Origin: Prorocentrum cordatum
Taxonomy: Eukaryota; Sar; Dinophyceae; Prorocentrales; Prorocentraceae
Assembly: GCA_963575745.1 (NCBI GenBank)
Contig: CAUYUJ010000669.1
Coordinates: forward strand, 511,501-575,500
Direction: 5' to 3'
Length of the DNA: 64,000 nucleotides
Position numbers and translations under genes: made by a program. How positions within the stretch are numbered: position 1 is the first letter of the stretch; every line of letters begins with the position of its first letter. This document shows, in pieces, positions 52,472 to 62,681 of the stretch. Below the pieces are notes generated by a model. That model worked only from the letters and a program-made list of their open reading frames with translations, had not been told where the DNA came from and made no database searches.

Positions 52472-54741
52472 TCAAGTCAAACAGTGTTCAATTTTGGATG
52501 ATGATGCTGATGCCACTCTTCTCTGTGTCAAACCTTTTAGGATGCGCTGCTCGACGGTCCCGAGGGCCTTCACTGTAATTGCGATCTGGTGCTCGATGGA
52601 AAGCAGCAGCTCCTCCTCGCCCTCGCGCCGTTCGGCCGCGCAGGCCGCCTCTCTCCTTTGGGCCAGCGACCGACCCTTGATCCAGCAGAACAGCGCCCAT
52701 TGCCTCCAGCCCAGCTCGAAGACCCGGCATGTGCTACCAGCCACGGCCTCCGACACCATTTGGACTCTGGCGTTCTTGAGCTCAGCGAAGTAGCGCGGTC
52801 CGCCGATCAGGGCGCCCCCCGCTTGGCGCGGTGAGCGCGCCTCCGGCGGGGCCCCCACGTGCTTGGAGCGGTCGCCTCCTTCTGGGGCGTCGCAGAGGGG
52901 CCGAAGGGGTCGTCCCACGTCTGCGCGGGCGCGGCCTCCTCCAGCAGCTCCGCGGCTGCTGGCAGCGATCCCTGCCCCTCTTCGACCTGCTCGTCAGGGC
53001 TAGCGGGCATCTTATCCGGCGACGCCGGTGATGCCAGCGACGCGCGCTCGAAGTCGTCGCTCAACGAGGCTGCCTGGTCGGGCGATTGCGCGGCCGGCAT
53101 CGCGTCGACGTCTGTCATCTCCGAGTCGGGCGGGGCGGCCGCGCTTGAGGCTGCCCCCAGGGTGCCAGGAGGTTCGCCGCTCGGGCGGGGCGGGGCCCGG
53201 GCGACCGATTGGGGGTGCCCAGGCGGCTCAGGCAACTCCACGAGCGGCACTCTCTCCGGCCTTGCGTCGTACGTCTGAACGTTGACGAAGCTGGTGCCGT
53301 CAGCGCTTCGCTCGCCCTCCAGAGTCCGCAGCCTGCGCAGGGTGAATGGGGGCGCCCTGTGTCGCGGCAGCGGGCCCCCCACGGGCGGGGGCTGGACTTC
53401 CCCTCTGAGCAGTCCCGTTCTGGCGGGGGGGGGCCTATGCCCTGGCCAGTGCCCAGCTCAGTTCCCCGGCGGCCCCGTCCTGGCCGCCCCCCTCGAAGAG
53501 CAGGTCATCTCGTGCGCCTTTGTCATGCTCGAGGGCCCCGGCCGGCTCCTCGGCCGGGGTCTCGGGCAGCTCCCGCGTGGGCGCCGCGATCGGGGCCCAA
53601 TATCATATGTTTGGCGGCGGCGACCCGTCTCTGAGCCGCTGCGCCCGCTGTGCAGCTTCCACGCTGCTGCGATGCCGTTCCGCTGGGCCCCACCTCGGGC
53701 TCTCCCTTGGCGCGCGCGGCCGCGGCCGCAACAGCAGCTCGCCCCCCGGGCGCGCCCGAAGATCGGGCCGCAGACCCACTGGGTCGGCGCCCGCGGCCCC
53801 GACCCGCCCGTTGGCGTTGCGGGCGGGGCGGTAGATGTGCACCCAGTCTTCGGGCACCTCCGGCATGCTCTTCGCCCATGGGGTCGCGCGGACAGCCCGC
53901 GCCGTGACCCCGTCGTCGGGGGGGGCGATCTGGACCCAGTTCGGGATCCGGCGGTCCCCGTTGTCGGCCAGCTGCCTATACGGGACCTGCACAGTAGCCG
54001 CGCGCCCTGGTGGCGCCGTCCTCGTCGCGTCGCCTCCCCGTTGCGCTGGCAGCGCGCGCGCGGGGTGGGGCCGCCCACGTCGGGGGCCGTCGAGGTCTGG
54101 GGCGCGCTCGACGCCCGTCCTGCGACGAAGGCGCGAGCGGCTCGGCTTCCTCTCCCCACGGCTGCCGTCGGGCCCAGGGGCGGCGTCGGCCCGCGTGCCA
54201 GCGGGCCCGACATCGGCAGCGCCGCTCGCCCCTGGCGCGTGAGCGGCCGCGCCGCGCGGGGGCAGCAGCTGCCGAGGGGGGCTGCCCTTCCGCCTTCGGA
54301 GGGCGCCCTTAACCCCCAGTAGCGCTTCACCGCCGATGAATAGTACGGCGCGAGCTCTGGGTGCAGGGCGAGCTGGCCAGCCTCCTCCATCTTCCGACAG
54401 GCCCGAGCTTCATGCGCCAGCGCCCGCGCTTCCCGCCGGCGGTCGGGGCGCCGGAGCAGCTCGGTGTCCATCGGGCCTGGTGGCGGGCACGCCCCGTCGC
54501 TGGAGAAGGTGCTTCCGCGCTGGCGAGCCCTTGGGGGATTTCGCGGCTCCACGTTGTCCCCCCTGCCTCGGTGGATCTCCGAGGTCGCCCCTCCGGCCTC
54601 CTGACTGGGCTCGGGCGCGGCCGCGGCGGGGCCCCCGTTCGCCCTGCGGCGGCGGCGGGTCCGTCCGCGGGACGTGGGCCCCGCGGCGCCCGCCTCCCAA
54701 ATGGGGTCCGGGCTCTTCCCGCAGCGCTTGAAATTCGCCAC
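52472..54741 (-). pseudogene. Retroelement relic ending in a tyrosine-recombinase-like N-terminus
   Basis: Read on the minus strand, frames 54741-53992 (helical MDTELLRRPDRRREARALAH), 53992-53603 (RRIPNWVQIAPPDDG, MPEVPEDWVHIYRP), 53382-52807 (acidic, Ser/Ala/Pro-rich) and 52918-52472 follow each other with frameshifts near 53990, 53500 and 52815. The last has FELGWRQWALFCWIKGRSL, then EEELLLSIEHQIAITVKALG and a T-V-E-Q-x-I-L helix. This is the pattern of the N-terminal core-binding domain of tyrosine recombinases carried by DIRS-type elements. The catalytic R-H-R-Y domain is missing: the frame ends at 52472. The upstream parts are not recognised. Confidence 0.45.
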
Positions 54742-55150
54742 TTCTCGGAGCGCCCGCCGCTGTGCTTCTGCGTCGCCAGCCGGCTGTGGCTCGGTCGCGC
54801 CTGCAGCACTTGATGAGCGTCCTGGCGCGGCCGATCCGATCCAATTTCGCCGCTGCGCCCATGCTTGCCGATTCGACGCCCGGCTCGCCCCGAAGCGTCG
54901 ACCCCGCGCCGACCCCTCCTGGCTTGTTGCGAGGCGCGCGGGGCGTTGTCTTTGAGGGGCCGACCCCGCGCGAAAGGGGGGGGCTTTGCCATTTCACGCT
55001 GCTGCCCCCCTGCGCCCTGAAGAACAGTGGCCGACGCAGCAGGGCCTACTTCGACTTGGTCGATCCGATTAGATTTCGAGCTCGCCAGGCTCGGTTCGAT
55101 TTGGTTTCGATATTCCTGCGATCCGAAGCCGCCCGGTGCTAGCAACGCGC
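54742..55150. other. GATCCGAT-containing spacer
   Basis: No gene. 'cctggcgcggccgatccgatccaa' at about 54820-54845 resembles 'cctggcgcagccgatccgatgcaa' at 59488-59511, on the other side of the LINE that follows. Other GATCCGAT words occur at 55062 and 59540. Confidence 0.45.
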
Positions 55151-55154
55151 GTTC

Positions 55155-56178
55155 GTGCATCCCGGCGCGCGTCTTGGCTCGAGGCGCGCGTTGAGTTCTG
55201 ATGTTGTGAGCATCGGGTTCAGTCTTCGCCCCAGTGGAAGTCGCGGGCAAGCTTGTAGGCGGATCTCGGAAATCGCGGGGGGCGGGGGTGGAAGCGCGCC
55301 CGAAGGCAAGAAGGCGGAGCTCAGTGGGTCAGAGAGCGCGGACGAGAGCAGTTCCTTGCAGAACAAGAGGTACGAGGCCGGCTTGGAACCCAAACGCGAC
55401 ATTGATCAAGCCAATTTCACAGCGCAACTTGCACGCGCAACCGCGGACGAGGCAATGGAAGCCGTCGCGGAGGTCAAAGCAGAGGTCCAGAGCATGAACC
55501 AGCAATGAGACGGTTGGACACATTGGGTGCGGAGTTCAAATCATAATCGGCAGCGACGCCGGCTTCGACGGGCCCCGCGCCGCAGGCGGCGAATTCCAGG
55601 GAGAAGCAGGGCAGAAGATGTCTCGCATAGTAAATTCTGCACGCTTCCTAAGGATGCCATGTTAAAAGACGTTGTGGAGCTCGTGGAAGGGGGGCTGGAA
55701 GGCGCCAAAGGGGATTATGAGGGGATTTTCACGCGCGGGGAGAAGTTTGCTGAGCGAGGGGAATGTATAAATCAAGTCGTTAGATGCGATGTGGAAGTAC
55801 ATGTCCAAGAACGCAGGCATCCATGCGCGCGCATTTGGCGGGCGAGCTGCGCGTTGCAACGCCGACTCCTACAAGGGCCCATATTCGGCGGATGGCAACG
55901 TGAGAAAGCAGCCAGGAAAGTTGTTCGCGCCATCATTCATGCCGAGGGCGGGGACTGGGGCAGTGGTCAAGAGGGGCATTGATGCGAGCTATAGAAAGGG
56001 GATCGCTTGGTGGAAGGATCAGAGGGTCGCAGAATGGGAGGACGGAGCAATGAAGTTGTCAGAGGCCGACGGGAGGTGGAAGAAACTTGTCCGTCAGTTC
56101 TGCCCGGCCCGATTGGAGGACAGGCGCGCGGCGCGGCGCCGGCTTGAGGAACGCTTCGCATCAGAATGTCAGATTTGA
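55155..56178 (+). pseudogene. LINE ORF1-like part
   Basis: Frame 0 (55155-55508) encodes a charged, helical stretch (QLARATADEAMEAVAEVKAE) of coiled-coil character. Frame 0 again (55527-55982) and frame 1 (55789-56178) follow, the latter with a basic, aromatic segment (WKKLVRQFCPARLEDRRAAR). No zinc ligand set or RRM is visible. Assignment rests on position upstream of the endonuclease. Confidence 0.45.
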
Positions 56179-56335
56179 GGAGGGCATTTGGCGTGCCACC
56201 TGCGCGCCGCACTCTGGGCGGGGAGGCCGCGCTGGCAGACGTCGCAGTGGCGAGGGGGGCGTGCCCGCGAGTATGCGACGAGTGCTTGCGGCGCGCGCGG
56301 CGTCGGATGCAACTGCCGTGGCGCCAATCGAAGAG

Positions 56336-57117
56336 CGCCTCGCAATTTTGCCATGGAATGCGAGCGGCATGACTTCCGACTCGGTTGAGCAGTTGTTAGC
56401 TGTTTTGGATGCCAGCCTGCAGGAATGGGATGTCATTATGCTTCAGGAGGGGCCGTCGCTTGCAGAGGGCCCGCTGGGCGAGCTGGAGAGCGGGCGCCAT
56501 TTCTGCGGCGCCGCGGCGGTGAACTGCTCCGGGGGGTCGCCGCTGTCTTGCGCTCGAAGTGGGCGCAGGCAAAATTCAAATCGAAATGTTCATCGGATGC
56601 TGGGGGAATTTCCGCACTTTCAGTTTGTATGCATGGCCGACAATGCTTTTCATGTCGGCGCGTCGGCGCATTGTCCGCGTGGAGTGGACCCGGGGGAAAC
56701 GCGTGGCTCTCTTGGCGCAGTTGGAGCAACGTGTCAATGCAACCCATGCATCAAGCCAATGCTTTCATCGGCGTGGATGCGAACGCAGTGTTGGGCCCGC
56801 AGAGCGAACGCGACGATCCGCGCTTACTTGGCAAACGGCGTCTGGGCGACGGAAATAGCAGAGGGGGGCATTTTTCTGGGCGGTTCCAAACACTGAAGCC
56901 TTCTGCAACAAACGCCCAGAAGCAGAAGAGGTTCGAACGACATTGGGCCCGTCAGCGCTGGTGCGCGAGCGTGCGAGTTCACATCGGCTTCATCATGTGC
57001 ACTTCCGCTCTGCTGCCAGCGCTGAGCGACGCTTTCGTCAATGATAGCGTTGATTTTGGATCGGGTCATAGATGCGTCGCGGCCGAGTTCACGCGAGGAG
57101 AAAAACGAGAGACGTAG
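56336..57117 (+). pseudogene. LINE AP-type endonuclease
   Basis: Frame 2: ILPWNASGM and EWDVIMLQEG, where the family has the N and E of the metal site (Asn and Glu present). Frame 1: VAAVLRSKW, FIGVDANAVLG (about 56767-56799), at the place of the G-D-x-N motif, then FIMCTSALLPALSDAF and DFGSGHRCVAAEF (about 57053-57090) for the C-terminal S-D-H motif, with Asp changed to Gly. The frame change lies near 56520. The expected role in an intact element is nicking the target DNA to prime reverse transcription. Confidence 0.65.
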
Positions 57118-57480
57118 CGGGCGGCATCGCACTGGGAATGCCGTGGCCGCAAAGTCTTGGCAGCTTCATTTTAATGAGGGCGATGCCCCTGCAACGTTTC
57201 ACGCAGCCTTATCTGGCATTTTTGAACGGTCAATTCCAGATTCACTGGAGGCATTGGCTGGGAATGTCTCCGAGGAGTTCGCGCAGCGGGAGCGGCGGCG
57301 AATCGGGCGGCGCCGGGGCCGAGCGAGGCCACCTGAGGCCGGCTCAGACAACTCATTCAAGAGGGCGATGTTCTCAAAAAGCAGAGGTGCGAAAATGCGC
57401 GTTGAAGCTGGCGTCGAAATGCTCGACGGCGCTGAGAGGGGAAAAGCGGCCAGCGAGAATGGAACGCGTTCAACCTCAAA

Positions 57481-58396
57481 ATGGCAACGCATCAGAATTC
57501 GGCAAAACATTATCGACCCCAAGAAGACGGCGGCAAATTGCTGGAGCGAGCGACATTGAAGGTGTCGCGAGAACATCGCCCGATGAAATCGCTGAAGCGT
57601 TTGCGAAGGTCGGCGAATCGTTGCGCGATGCTTCGGAGGATGCGCGTTGGCATCACTTCTGAGAAGGCAGCCGGGGGCGTCGAGCCGATGGCCCCCGAGG
57701 AGCTAGCGATGGCGTTGAAAACCATGAAAACAGGACAGACTTGTTCGGGAGATGGGGTAGTTGCAAGAATGTTGCGGACCGGCCCTTGCCAGCTGCTCGG
57801 CAGTTTAGCTGATTTGTTCACGGAGGGCTTGCAGGGCCCAGATCCGCTTCCAAAGGGCTGGCCAGCACATGAGATCATCGTCGTGCACAAGGAAGGCGAC
57901 AATAGTTTACCCGAGATTTTCCGGCCAATCAATATACTCCTCGTCTCGTGTAAATTGTTCGCCAACATCTTGGCCACTAGAGTGAAACGTGTCTCGGGAT
58001 ATTCGAATCGCTTGTCGCAGCAAGGTTTGATGCCTCAATCGTGTCAGCGTTGCAGCGCTTGTGCAGCAATGTACATGCATGCGTTCATCTTGATTCCAGC
58101 GCAGCGAGCAGAATGTTCCGCGTTCGCCACGGCGTCAGACAAGGCTACCCTAATTATCTCGCCCGTGCTCTTCAACAACGTTCCCGCCGGGGGCTTCGAG
58201 GATTTGAAACGGAAGTGAGAATGTTAAAAATTCGGCACGGTCGTTGGGGCCGATGGCGATGGCGGCCGCCGCCTAGCACGCGTGATGTTTGCCGACGACG
58301 CGACCTTCATGACCAGATTCGAAGACGCCCCGAGGGAAAACACATATACCAGACACAGCTGCAGCGCTCGGGCAGAAAGGTGCGATGCTTAATGTA
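57481..58396 (+). pseudogene. LINE reverse transcriptase
   Basis: Frame 1 (57481-58218): ALKTMKTGQTCSGDGV, then HEIIVVHKEGD (about 57870) and IFRPINILLVSCKLFANILA (57918-57977), the fingers motifs of non-LTR RTs. Motif A falls near 58090 (HLDSSAASRMFRV in frame 0), where the catalytic Asp is in VHLDSS. Motif B is RHGVRQGYP (frame 0, about 58122). Motif C is MFADDATFM (58285-58311, back in frame 1). The 58041-58400 segment alternates between frames 0 and 1, so a +1/-1 pair is implied. FADD is the standard catalytic box of this RT class. Confidence 0.7.
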
Positions 58397-58464
58397 AATG
58401 TTTTATTCAGAACAACAGACGGGATACGGATTCACAGACCAGCGGAAGTTCGGAGGTAGATGGC

Positions 58465-59197
58465 ATGGTATTTTCCTATTATTTCTGGCAGAGTTGGTTT
58501 CAAAGTGTCGGGGAGCAGCTGGCAGTGCACGGGCGTGCCTCTGTCGAGATCAAATCGCGGGTTTCAGCAAGCTGGGCGAATTTACACCATCTCTGGCCGC
58601 TTTTGCAACCTCCGGGGGCTGTTACTGAAACGCCTTCGTCTTTTTGAGACGTGTGTATCGAAAACCGTTGTGTGATGTTGCGAGTCTTGGGTGGCAGCGG
58701 TAGATGAAAAGAAAAGGCTCGCATCGGCGCAGAACGAGATGCTCCGCCGCATAGTGGGCACCCGTCGGACGCCCGACGAATACTGGGTTCAGTGGGTCAT
58801 CCGGTGCACGCGAGCAGTTCGAGAGGCAGCAATGGGCGCAGGTGTCAAATCATGGATTGAGGAAGCCATGCGCGCCAAATGGAGATGGGTAGGCCGCGTT
58901 GTGCGGATGGATTTCGGCAGGTTTTGCAAGAGAACCGACGAGTGGCGCGATGGCGAGTGGTGCGCCGTCATGGACGTGTTGGGAGGGAGGCCACGACGCC
59001 CGGAACGCGCGAGGTGTTTCCGTTGGGCGGGCGACCTCTGGTCTTACGCACCCTTCTGGAAAGACATCGCTCAACACAGGGACGCGTGGAACGCTCACGA
59101 GTCCATTTTCTTTCAATCTACAACAGCTGCGCAGGGGGTGGCTCATAACAACCAATGCTATGACAAGGCGAAACGATTCCTGCATATTCTTTTTTGA
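58465..59197 (+). pseudogene. LINE C-terminal domain
   Basis: Frame 1 gives VEIKSRVSASWANLHHLWPL (about 58540-58600), then frame 2 (58691-59197) gives NEMLRRIVGTRR, AKWRWVGRVVRM, a basic DEWRDGEW segment and WKDIAQHRDAWNAHESIFFQ. This set (helix before M-L-R-x-I, then K-W-x-W-x-G-x-x-x-R and a terminal R-x-x-W) marks the C-terminus of many LINE polyproteins in protists. The last 168 codons are uninterrupted. Confidence 0.65.
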
Positions 59198-59200
59198 TGC

Positions 59201-60130
59201 GTCTTCTGAGGATATCTCCGTCCATTTTCGTCCACCAATCGATCTATCCATGGTTGAAGCATGAATTTTGTTGTTGACACGTCGCCTGGCCCATGCTGCT
59301 GGCACGTTAGAGCCTTTGTCCCGGACGCACTTGGCGTGTTCGCATGGCGCCGTGCCTGGAGCTAATGCACAGCTTCTGTGTGGCAGCATGCGATCTTGTG
59401 ATATTCCGCGGCACGGCGCCCATCCTCTCCCTCTCCCAGCGGGAGCGCCTCGCGTCAGGGGACCTGCAACCTGTGACCTGCGCATCCTGGCGCAGCCGAT
59501 CCGATGCAACTCCGACTCCGTGCCGCTGCGACCCGATCCGACGCATTCTGATACGAGCCGATTCCCCGATTCGACCGTTGACCGCTCCTGCATCAACATG
59601 AACTTCGTTGGGCCCTTGTGGGTTTCTTGGGTCGGCGGTGGGCCCCTTTCTGGGCGCGTTCCGCGCGCAGGGGGCTGCGCCAGAGGCGCCCCCCAGGCGT
59701 GTGGGGAGGGGGGGACAGCCTTGACCCAAGAAACTGCGCGCACCTCCGAAAGCTCAGACTTGTACAGTGTTTCGTCTCTCTATTCAGCTGCATGCCATGC
59801 CAGCGCAGTATCGGGTTGCGACCTTTCGAGCACCGCCCATAATGCCTTAATGTTTGAGATCTGTCGTCCTGAGCCTTGAGATGACAGTAATATGACACGC
59901 TCTTCCGCGTCGAGTCGGGTTGTCTCGCCTCGCCTTCGCCGTAGCCTGTTCATCCTCTTCTTCCTTCCTCCACTCTTGGGGCCTCCCAGGGGCCAGCTCG
60001 GGGCCTGTTGAGCACGCCTGACGTGCCAGGTGGCCAGACCCCTGGCGTTTTGATGTTTGTCGCAACGTGGACCCCCAGCGGTCTGGACCGGTTAACCAGT
60101 GGATTGCTGTTTCATCACGAGCCGTGTTTG
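59201..60130. other. No gene recognised
   Basis: Contains the second GATCCGAT-type segment (59488-59545). Minus-strand frame 59743-58850 overlaps the LINE and is an antisense shadow. Nothing else stands out. Confidence 0.4.
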
Positions 60131-60290
60131 GTTTCGGCGGCAAAATCCGAACCCTACCTTCGCTGATAGCGGGGGTAGGTATCGGAATTCATCGAACAGG
60201 TGGCGAAATCCGAACCCTACTCCGGCTTCCCACCGATTCAGGAGAACCGATGGTTGGTGGGGGTAGGGTCTGGATGTGGCCACCTATGGA
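60130..60290. repeat. Tandem duplication, unit about 66 bp
   Basis: 'ggc(a/g)aaatccgaaccctac' occurs at 60139 and 60205, each followed by a related spacer ending in 'gggggtagg'. Only two units are clear. Confidence 0.6.
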
Positions 60291-60609
60291 CGGTCCAGGG
60301 GCCCATCGAGAGCCCTCCGGGGCCGACCGTTGACGGCTGTCTCCTGCCCCGACTCTTGCCACGAGTCGAAGTGGGGCCCTCGCCGCCCTCTCCCTCGTGC
60401 CAGGCTTCAAGGCGGGGGCTGAACCAAAACCACCGCCTGGTGGATCGATATTCGAGGGCCTCGTCAGGTAGCGCGGGTCCATGTTTGAGGGCCCCACGGA
60501 GGCCCCAATGCATCCATATCCGCCGCCCCCGGGGGTCCCAGGACGTCAGTTCCCAGACCGTGGATATGGACCGGGGGCCCCCAAACAGTGGGGTGACCAC
60601 ACTGTGTGG

Positions 60610-60770
60610 TGAGTCAGCGGGGATTCGGGGTCATCGCACGGTTTTGGGACGCGGGTCGTTCTCCGTGGCCGCCTCGGGCGATCGGGGCCTCCGAGGTCCC
60701 AAGACCGTGTGGCGACGCACCGCGCGGTGAGGTCGTTGGGGATCCCGATGCCACCACGCGGTCCGTCACC
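60610..60770 (+). repeat. Dispersed repeat, about 150 bp, forward copy
   Basis: Matches the reverse complement of 47535-47690, including 'ggattcggggtca', 'cggttttgggac', 'cctcgggcgatcgggg', 'ggtcccaagaccgtgtgg' and 'ccgatgcc'. The plus-strand frame 60606-61250 includes the shared peptide but has no other support. Confidence 0.7.
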
Positions 60771-61271
60771 TCACGCTTCTGGCGTGCCGTCGTCGACGTC
60801 GTCCACCGCGTCCTGGGCCGGGGCCGCGCCCCGCCGCGGCGCCCCGCGGAGCAGGACTCGCGAGCCCGCGAGCGCGAGGAGCTGGAGGGCAGGGCGCTGG
60901 AGGTGCGCCAGAAGGCCAAGGATCCCCCGCGGTGCAGGGCGTCGGATGGCGTCAAAAACGCGGGGGGCGTTTTTTTGTTTTTGATCGTTTTCAATATCAA
61001 CGTTTTCAGTCTCCCCCTGTTTGGGTATAGTTGTTTTGTTGTTCAGTCTTGGCATTCTCGTTTGCGCCGTGCTCGGTTCGATTCTATTTTGTACTGCCGT
61101 TGTTTGTTGTTCTGCGTGTGTGTGTGTGTGGGTTATGGGGGGTGGCTGCAGTTGTTTCACCGTGTTGGTTGGCCGAACACCGAATTGCTGGAAACAGAGA
61201 ACAATGTTCCCATAATTTTCTGGAGAATCATTGCAAATGATGCTGCATAAGGGCGATGGGATAGGAGCCGT
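60771..61271. other. Flank upstream of the 61-kb element
   Basis: GC-rich at first, then T-rich (60960-61140, with 'gcgtttttttgtttttgatcg' and a (GT)n stretch at 61110-61130). No gene. The T-rich segment directly precedes the element and could contribute promoter or insertion-site features, but I see no defined signal. Confidence 0.4.
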
Positions 61272-61272
61272 T

Positions 61273-61293
61273 CCATTGCCGTTTTGGCTCTAG
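61273..61293 (+). other. DinoSL relict upstream of intact ORF1
   Basis: 17 of 21 positions match the invariant part of the dinoflagellate spliced leader, including TTTTGGCTC without a gap and GCC before it. Differences are at 61275, 61277, 61281 and 61291. It lies 56 nt upstream of the first ATG of ORF1 (61350). The site is a degenerate genomic copy, not a splice acceptor, so it points to retroposition of a trans-spliced transcript. Confidence 0.7.
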
Positions 61294-61349
61294 ACTCTCT
61301 CCGTTTCGCTTTCCGTGGTGGGTCCACTGCACGCCCACAGTGTACCACC

Positions 61350-62681
61350 ATGTCAGCCGAAGTTTGGGTCCCCTTCCTGCAGTCGGTCGACGACGACCCG
61401 CTTCCCGAGGAGACCCTCAAAGAGGTCGCAGAGAAGCTGGCAGCAGGAGGCTTGAGGAGTCCGAAGGACCTTGAGGGCTCGGACCCAGCTGAAGTTGCGG
61501 AAGCGGTCGGAGGTAACGCAGGGTTGCGTGCTTTCGCGAGGCGCGTGCACGGGCGTGCAGCGGCGGCTGCTGCTGCAGCTGCTGCCTCCGCCGAGCACGC
61601 CATGGGCGCAGGAGGGTCGGAGGCTCGGGCTTCGAAGGACGCCATGCCCCAGCCGGAGCGTCTGGATCCCTCACTCGTGGAACTCTTCGGGTCTGAGGCC
61701 AGCGCGGCGGAGATTGCCAAGGCCATGAGCGCCAACGCTGACGACGTGAACGTGCCAGACCTCCTGAAGGCTGCGAAGTTCGACGGGCTCCCGTACCACA
61801 TGCAGGCGGACTTCCAAGTGTGGACGGCGCTGGCTGCTGGCACCAAGGCGGCGGTGCGCGCCGGCAAGACACCCTTCACGTACGTGGACTTGACGGCCAA
61901 TGCTGTCCTCCCCGCGTGGCTTCCAGCCGATGCGGTGGGAGGAAAAAGCATAGGCCTGGCGGAGGACATGTGGGAATCGAGGGCCACGTCTTCCATCTCG
62001 CAGCTTGGCGCGGCACTGCGAGCGGCGACTGCATCTCCGAGGTGCTTTCGGTCGATTGCCCAGTGGTCTGCGGCCTATTTGCGCTACGTGCCAGTCGCTG
62101 TGGCAGTCGGCCAGCTGACGTGGGCGACGGCGCTCACCCACCATGCGACCATCGTGCGCCTGGCCGAGGAGAGCCGGGTCACTGATGGGGACTCTGTTCT
62201 GGCGGTTCTGTACGACCAGCTCCAGAGGCAGCACTGGGCCAAGCGGGCGGCGCAGCGTGACCCAGAGCTTGACATCCCAAAAGAAGCGGCCGCGGTCAAC
62301 GAACAGACCGTGCTTGCGGCTCGTACCCGGCTGGATTTGATTTCGCACCACCTCAAGCCTACGGACGCTGGCGTTGTACGCGCGCGTGGCCCAGCTGAGG
62401 GAGCCTCCGACTACCAGTCCCAGGTTGCAGCTGCAGAGTCCGCCCTGGCCAAGGGCGCGAGCGCGGCGCAGGCGATCACGAAGCGTGCAGAGCAGGCGGC
62501 CAAAGCCATGGCCAGCCAGCAGGAGGAGCTCAACAAACGCCAGATCGCATTGCAACAGCAGCAGCAGCAGGCGCAGGGCAGGCAGAACGACAGCCATGCC
62601 GGCAGCTCGCGGGATGCCAAGAGGAAAGCGTGGATGGACAATGCCCGCCAATGGAAGCAGTACGGGAAGAAGCGCCGTTGA
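61350..62681 (+). CDS. ORF1 (Gag-like) of an RT element, intact
   Basis: 443 codons from the first ATG (context CCACCATGT) to TGA. The frame extends upstream to 61284 without an ATG, so 61350 is the likely start. Residues 1-60 are acidic and helical, followed by an Ala run (about 70-78). The middle has a compact, aromatic segment (HMQADFQVWTALAAGTKAAV, then TYVDLTANAVLPAWL). The C-terminal third is a long Gln/Lys/Ala-rich coiled-coil region ending in a basic tail (KRKAWMDNARQWKQYGKKRR). No zinc knuckle is present. It is the only long uninterrupted gene in the window, and it lies in the same frame as the RT that follows. A structural, RNA-binding role is inferred from position. Confidence 0.7.
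   Translation: MSAEVWVPFLQSVDDDPLPEETLKEVAEKLAAGGLRSPKDLEGSDPAEVAEAVGGNAGLRAFARRVHGRAAAAAAAAAASAEHAMGAGGSEARASKDAMPQPERLDPSLVELFGSEASAAEIAKAMSANADDVNVPDLLKAAKFDGLPYHMQADFQVWTALAAGTKAAVRAGKTPFTYVDLTANAVLPAWLPADAVGGKSIGLAEDMWESRATSSISQLGAALRAATASPRCFRSIAQWSAAYLRYVPVAVAVGQLTWATALTHHATIVRLAEESRVTDGDSVLAVLYDQLQRQHWAKRAAQRDPELDIPKEAAAVNEQTVLAARTRLDLISHHLKPTDAGVVRARGPAEGASDYQSQVAAAESALAKGASAAQAITKRAEQAAKAMASQQEELNKRQIALQQQQQQAQGRQNDSHAGSSRDAKRKAWMDNARQWKQYGKKRR
62679..62681 (+). promoter_or_regulatory. In-frame UGA between ORF1 and Pol (candidate readthrough site)
   Basis: The TGA at 62679-62681 is the only stop in more than 2.6 kb of frame 0. The following base is G and the context is CGT-TGA-GAC. 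As Pol lacks an early ATG, Pol could be made by UGA readthrough, as in some gamma-retroviral elements with UAG. Alternatively the stop is a single mutation in one long ORF. Confidence 0.45.

Larger units (their letters stand above)
55155..59200 (+). mobile_element. LINE (APE endonuclease + RT), nearly full-length, decayed
   Basis: One strand carries, in order, an ORF1-like part, an endonuclease, an RT and a C-terminal domain, in changing frames. About 4 kb is a normal size for the coding part of such an element. No poly-A tail or target duplication could be identified; GATCCGAT-type sequence on both sides is the only flank similarity. Frame changes occur at least near 55510, 56180, 56520, 57100, 57480, 58200 and 58690. 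Confidence 0.75.

Noticed and set aside
53458-54322. Long plus-strand frame of 346 codons from 53282
   Set aside because: Antisense shadow of the minus-strand relic; Pro/Arg/Ala-rich without motif.
60606-61250. 214-codon plus-strand gene
   Set aside because: Starts in a dispersed repeat and ends in T-rich flank; only the repeat-derived peptide is shared with another locus.
62679-62681. UGA read as selenocysteine
   Set aside because: No stem-loop resembling a SECIS element is seen nearby and RT families have no such residue here; readthrough or mutation is simpler.
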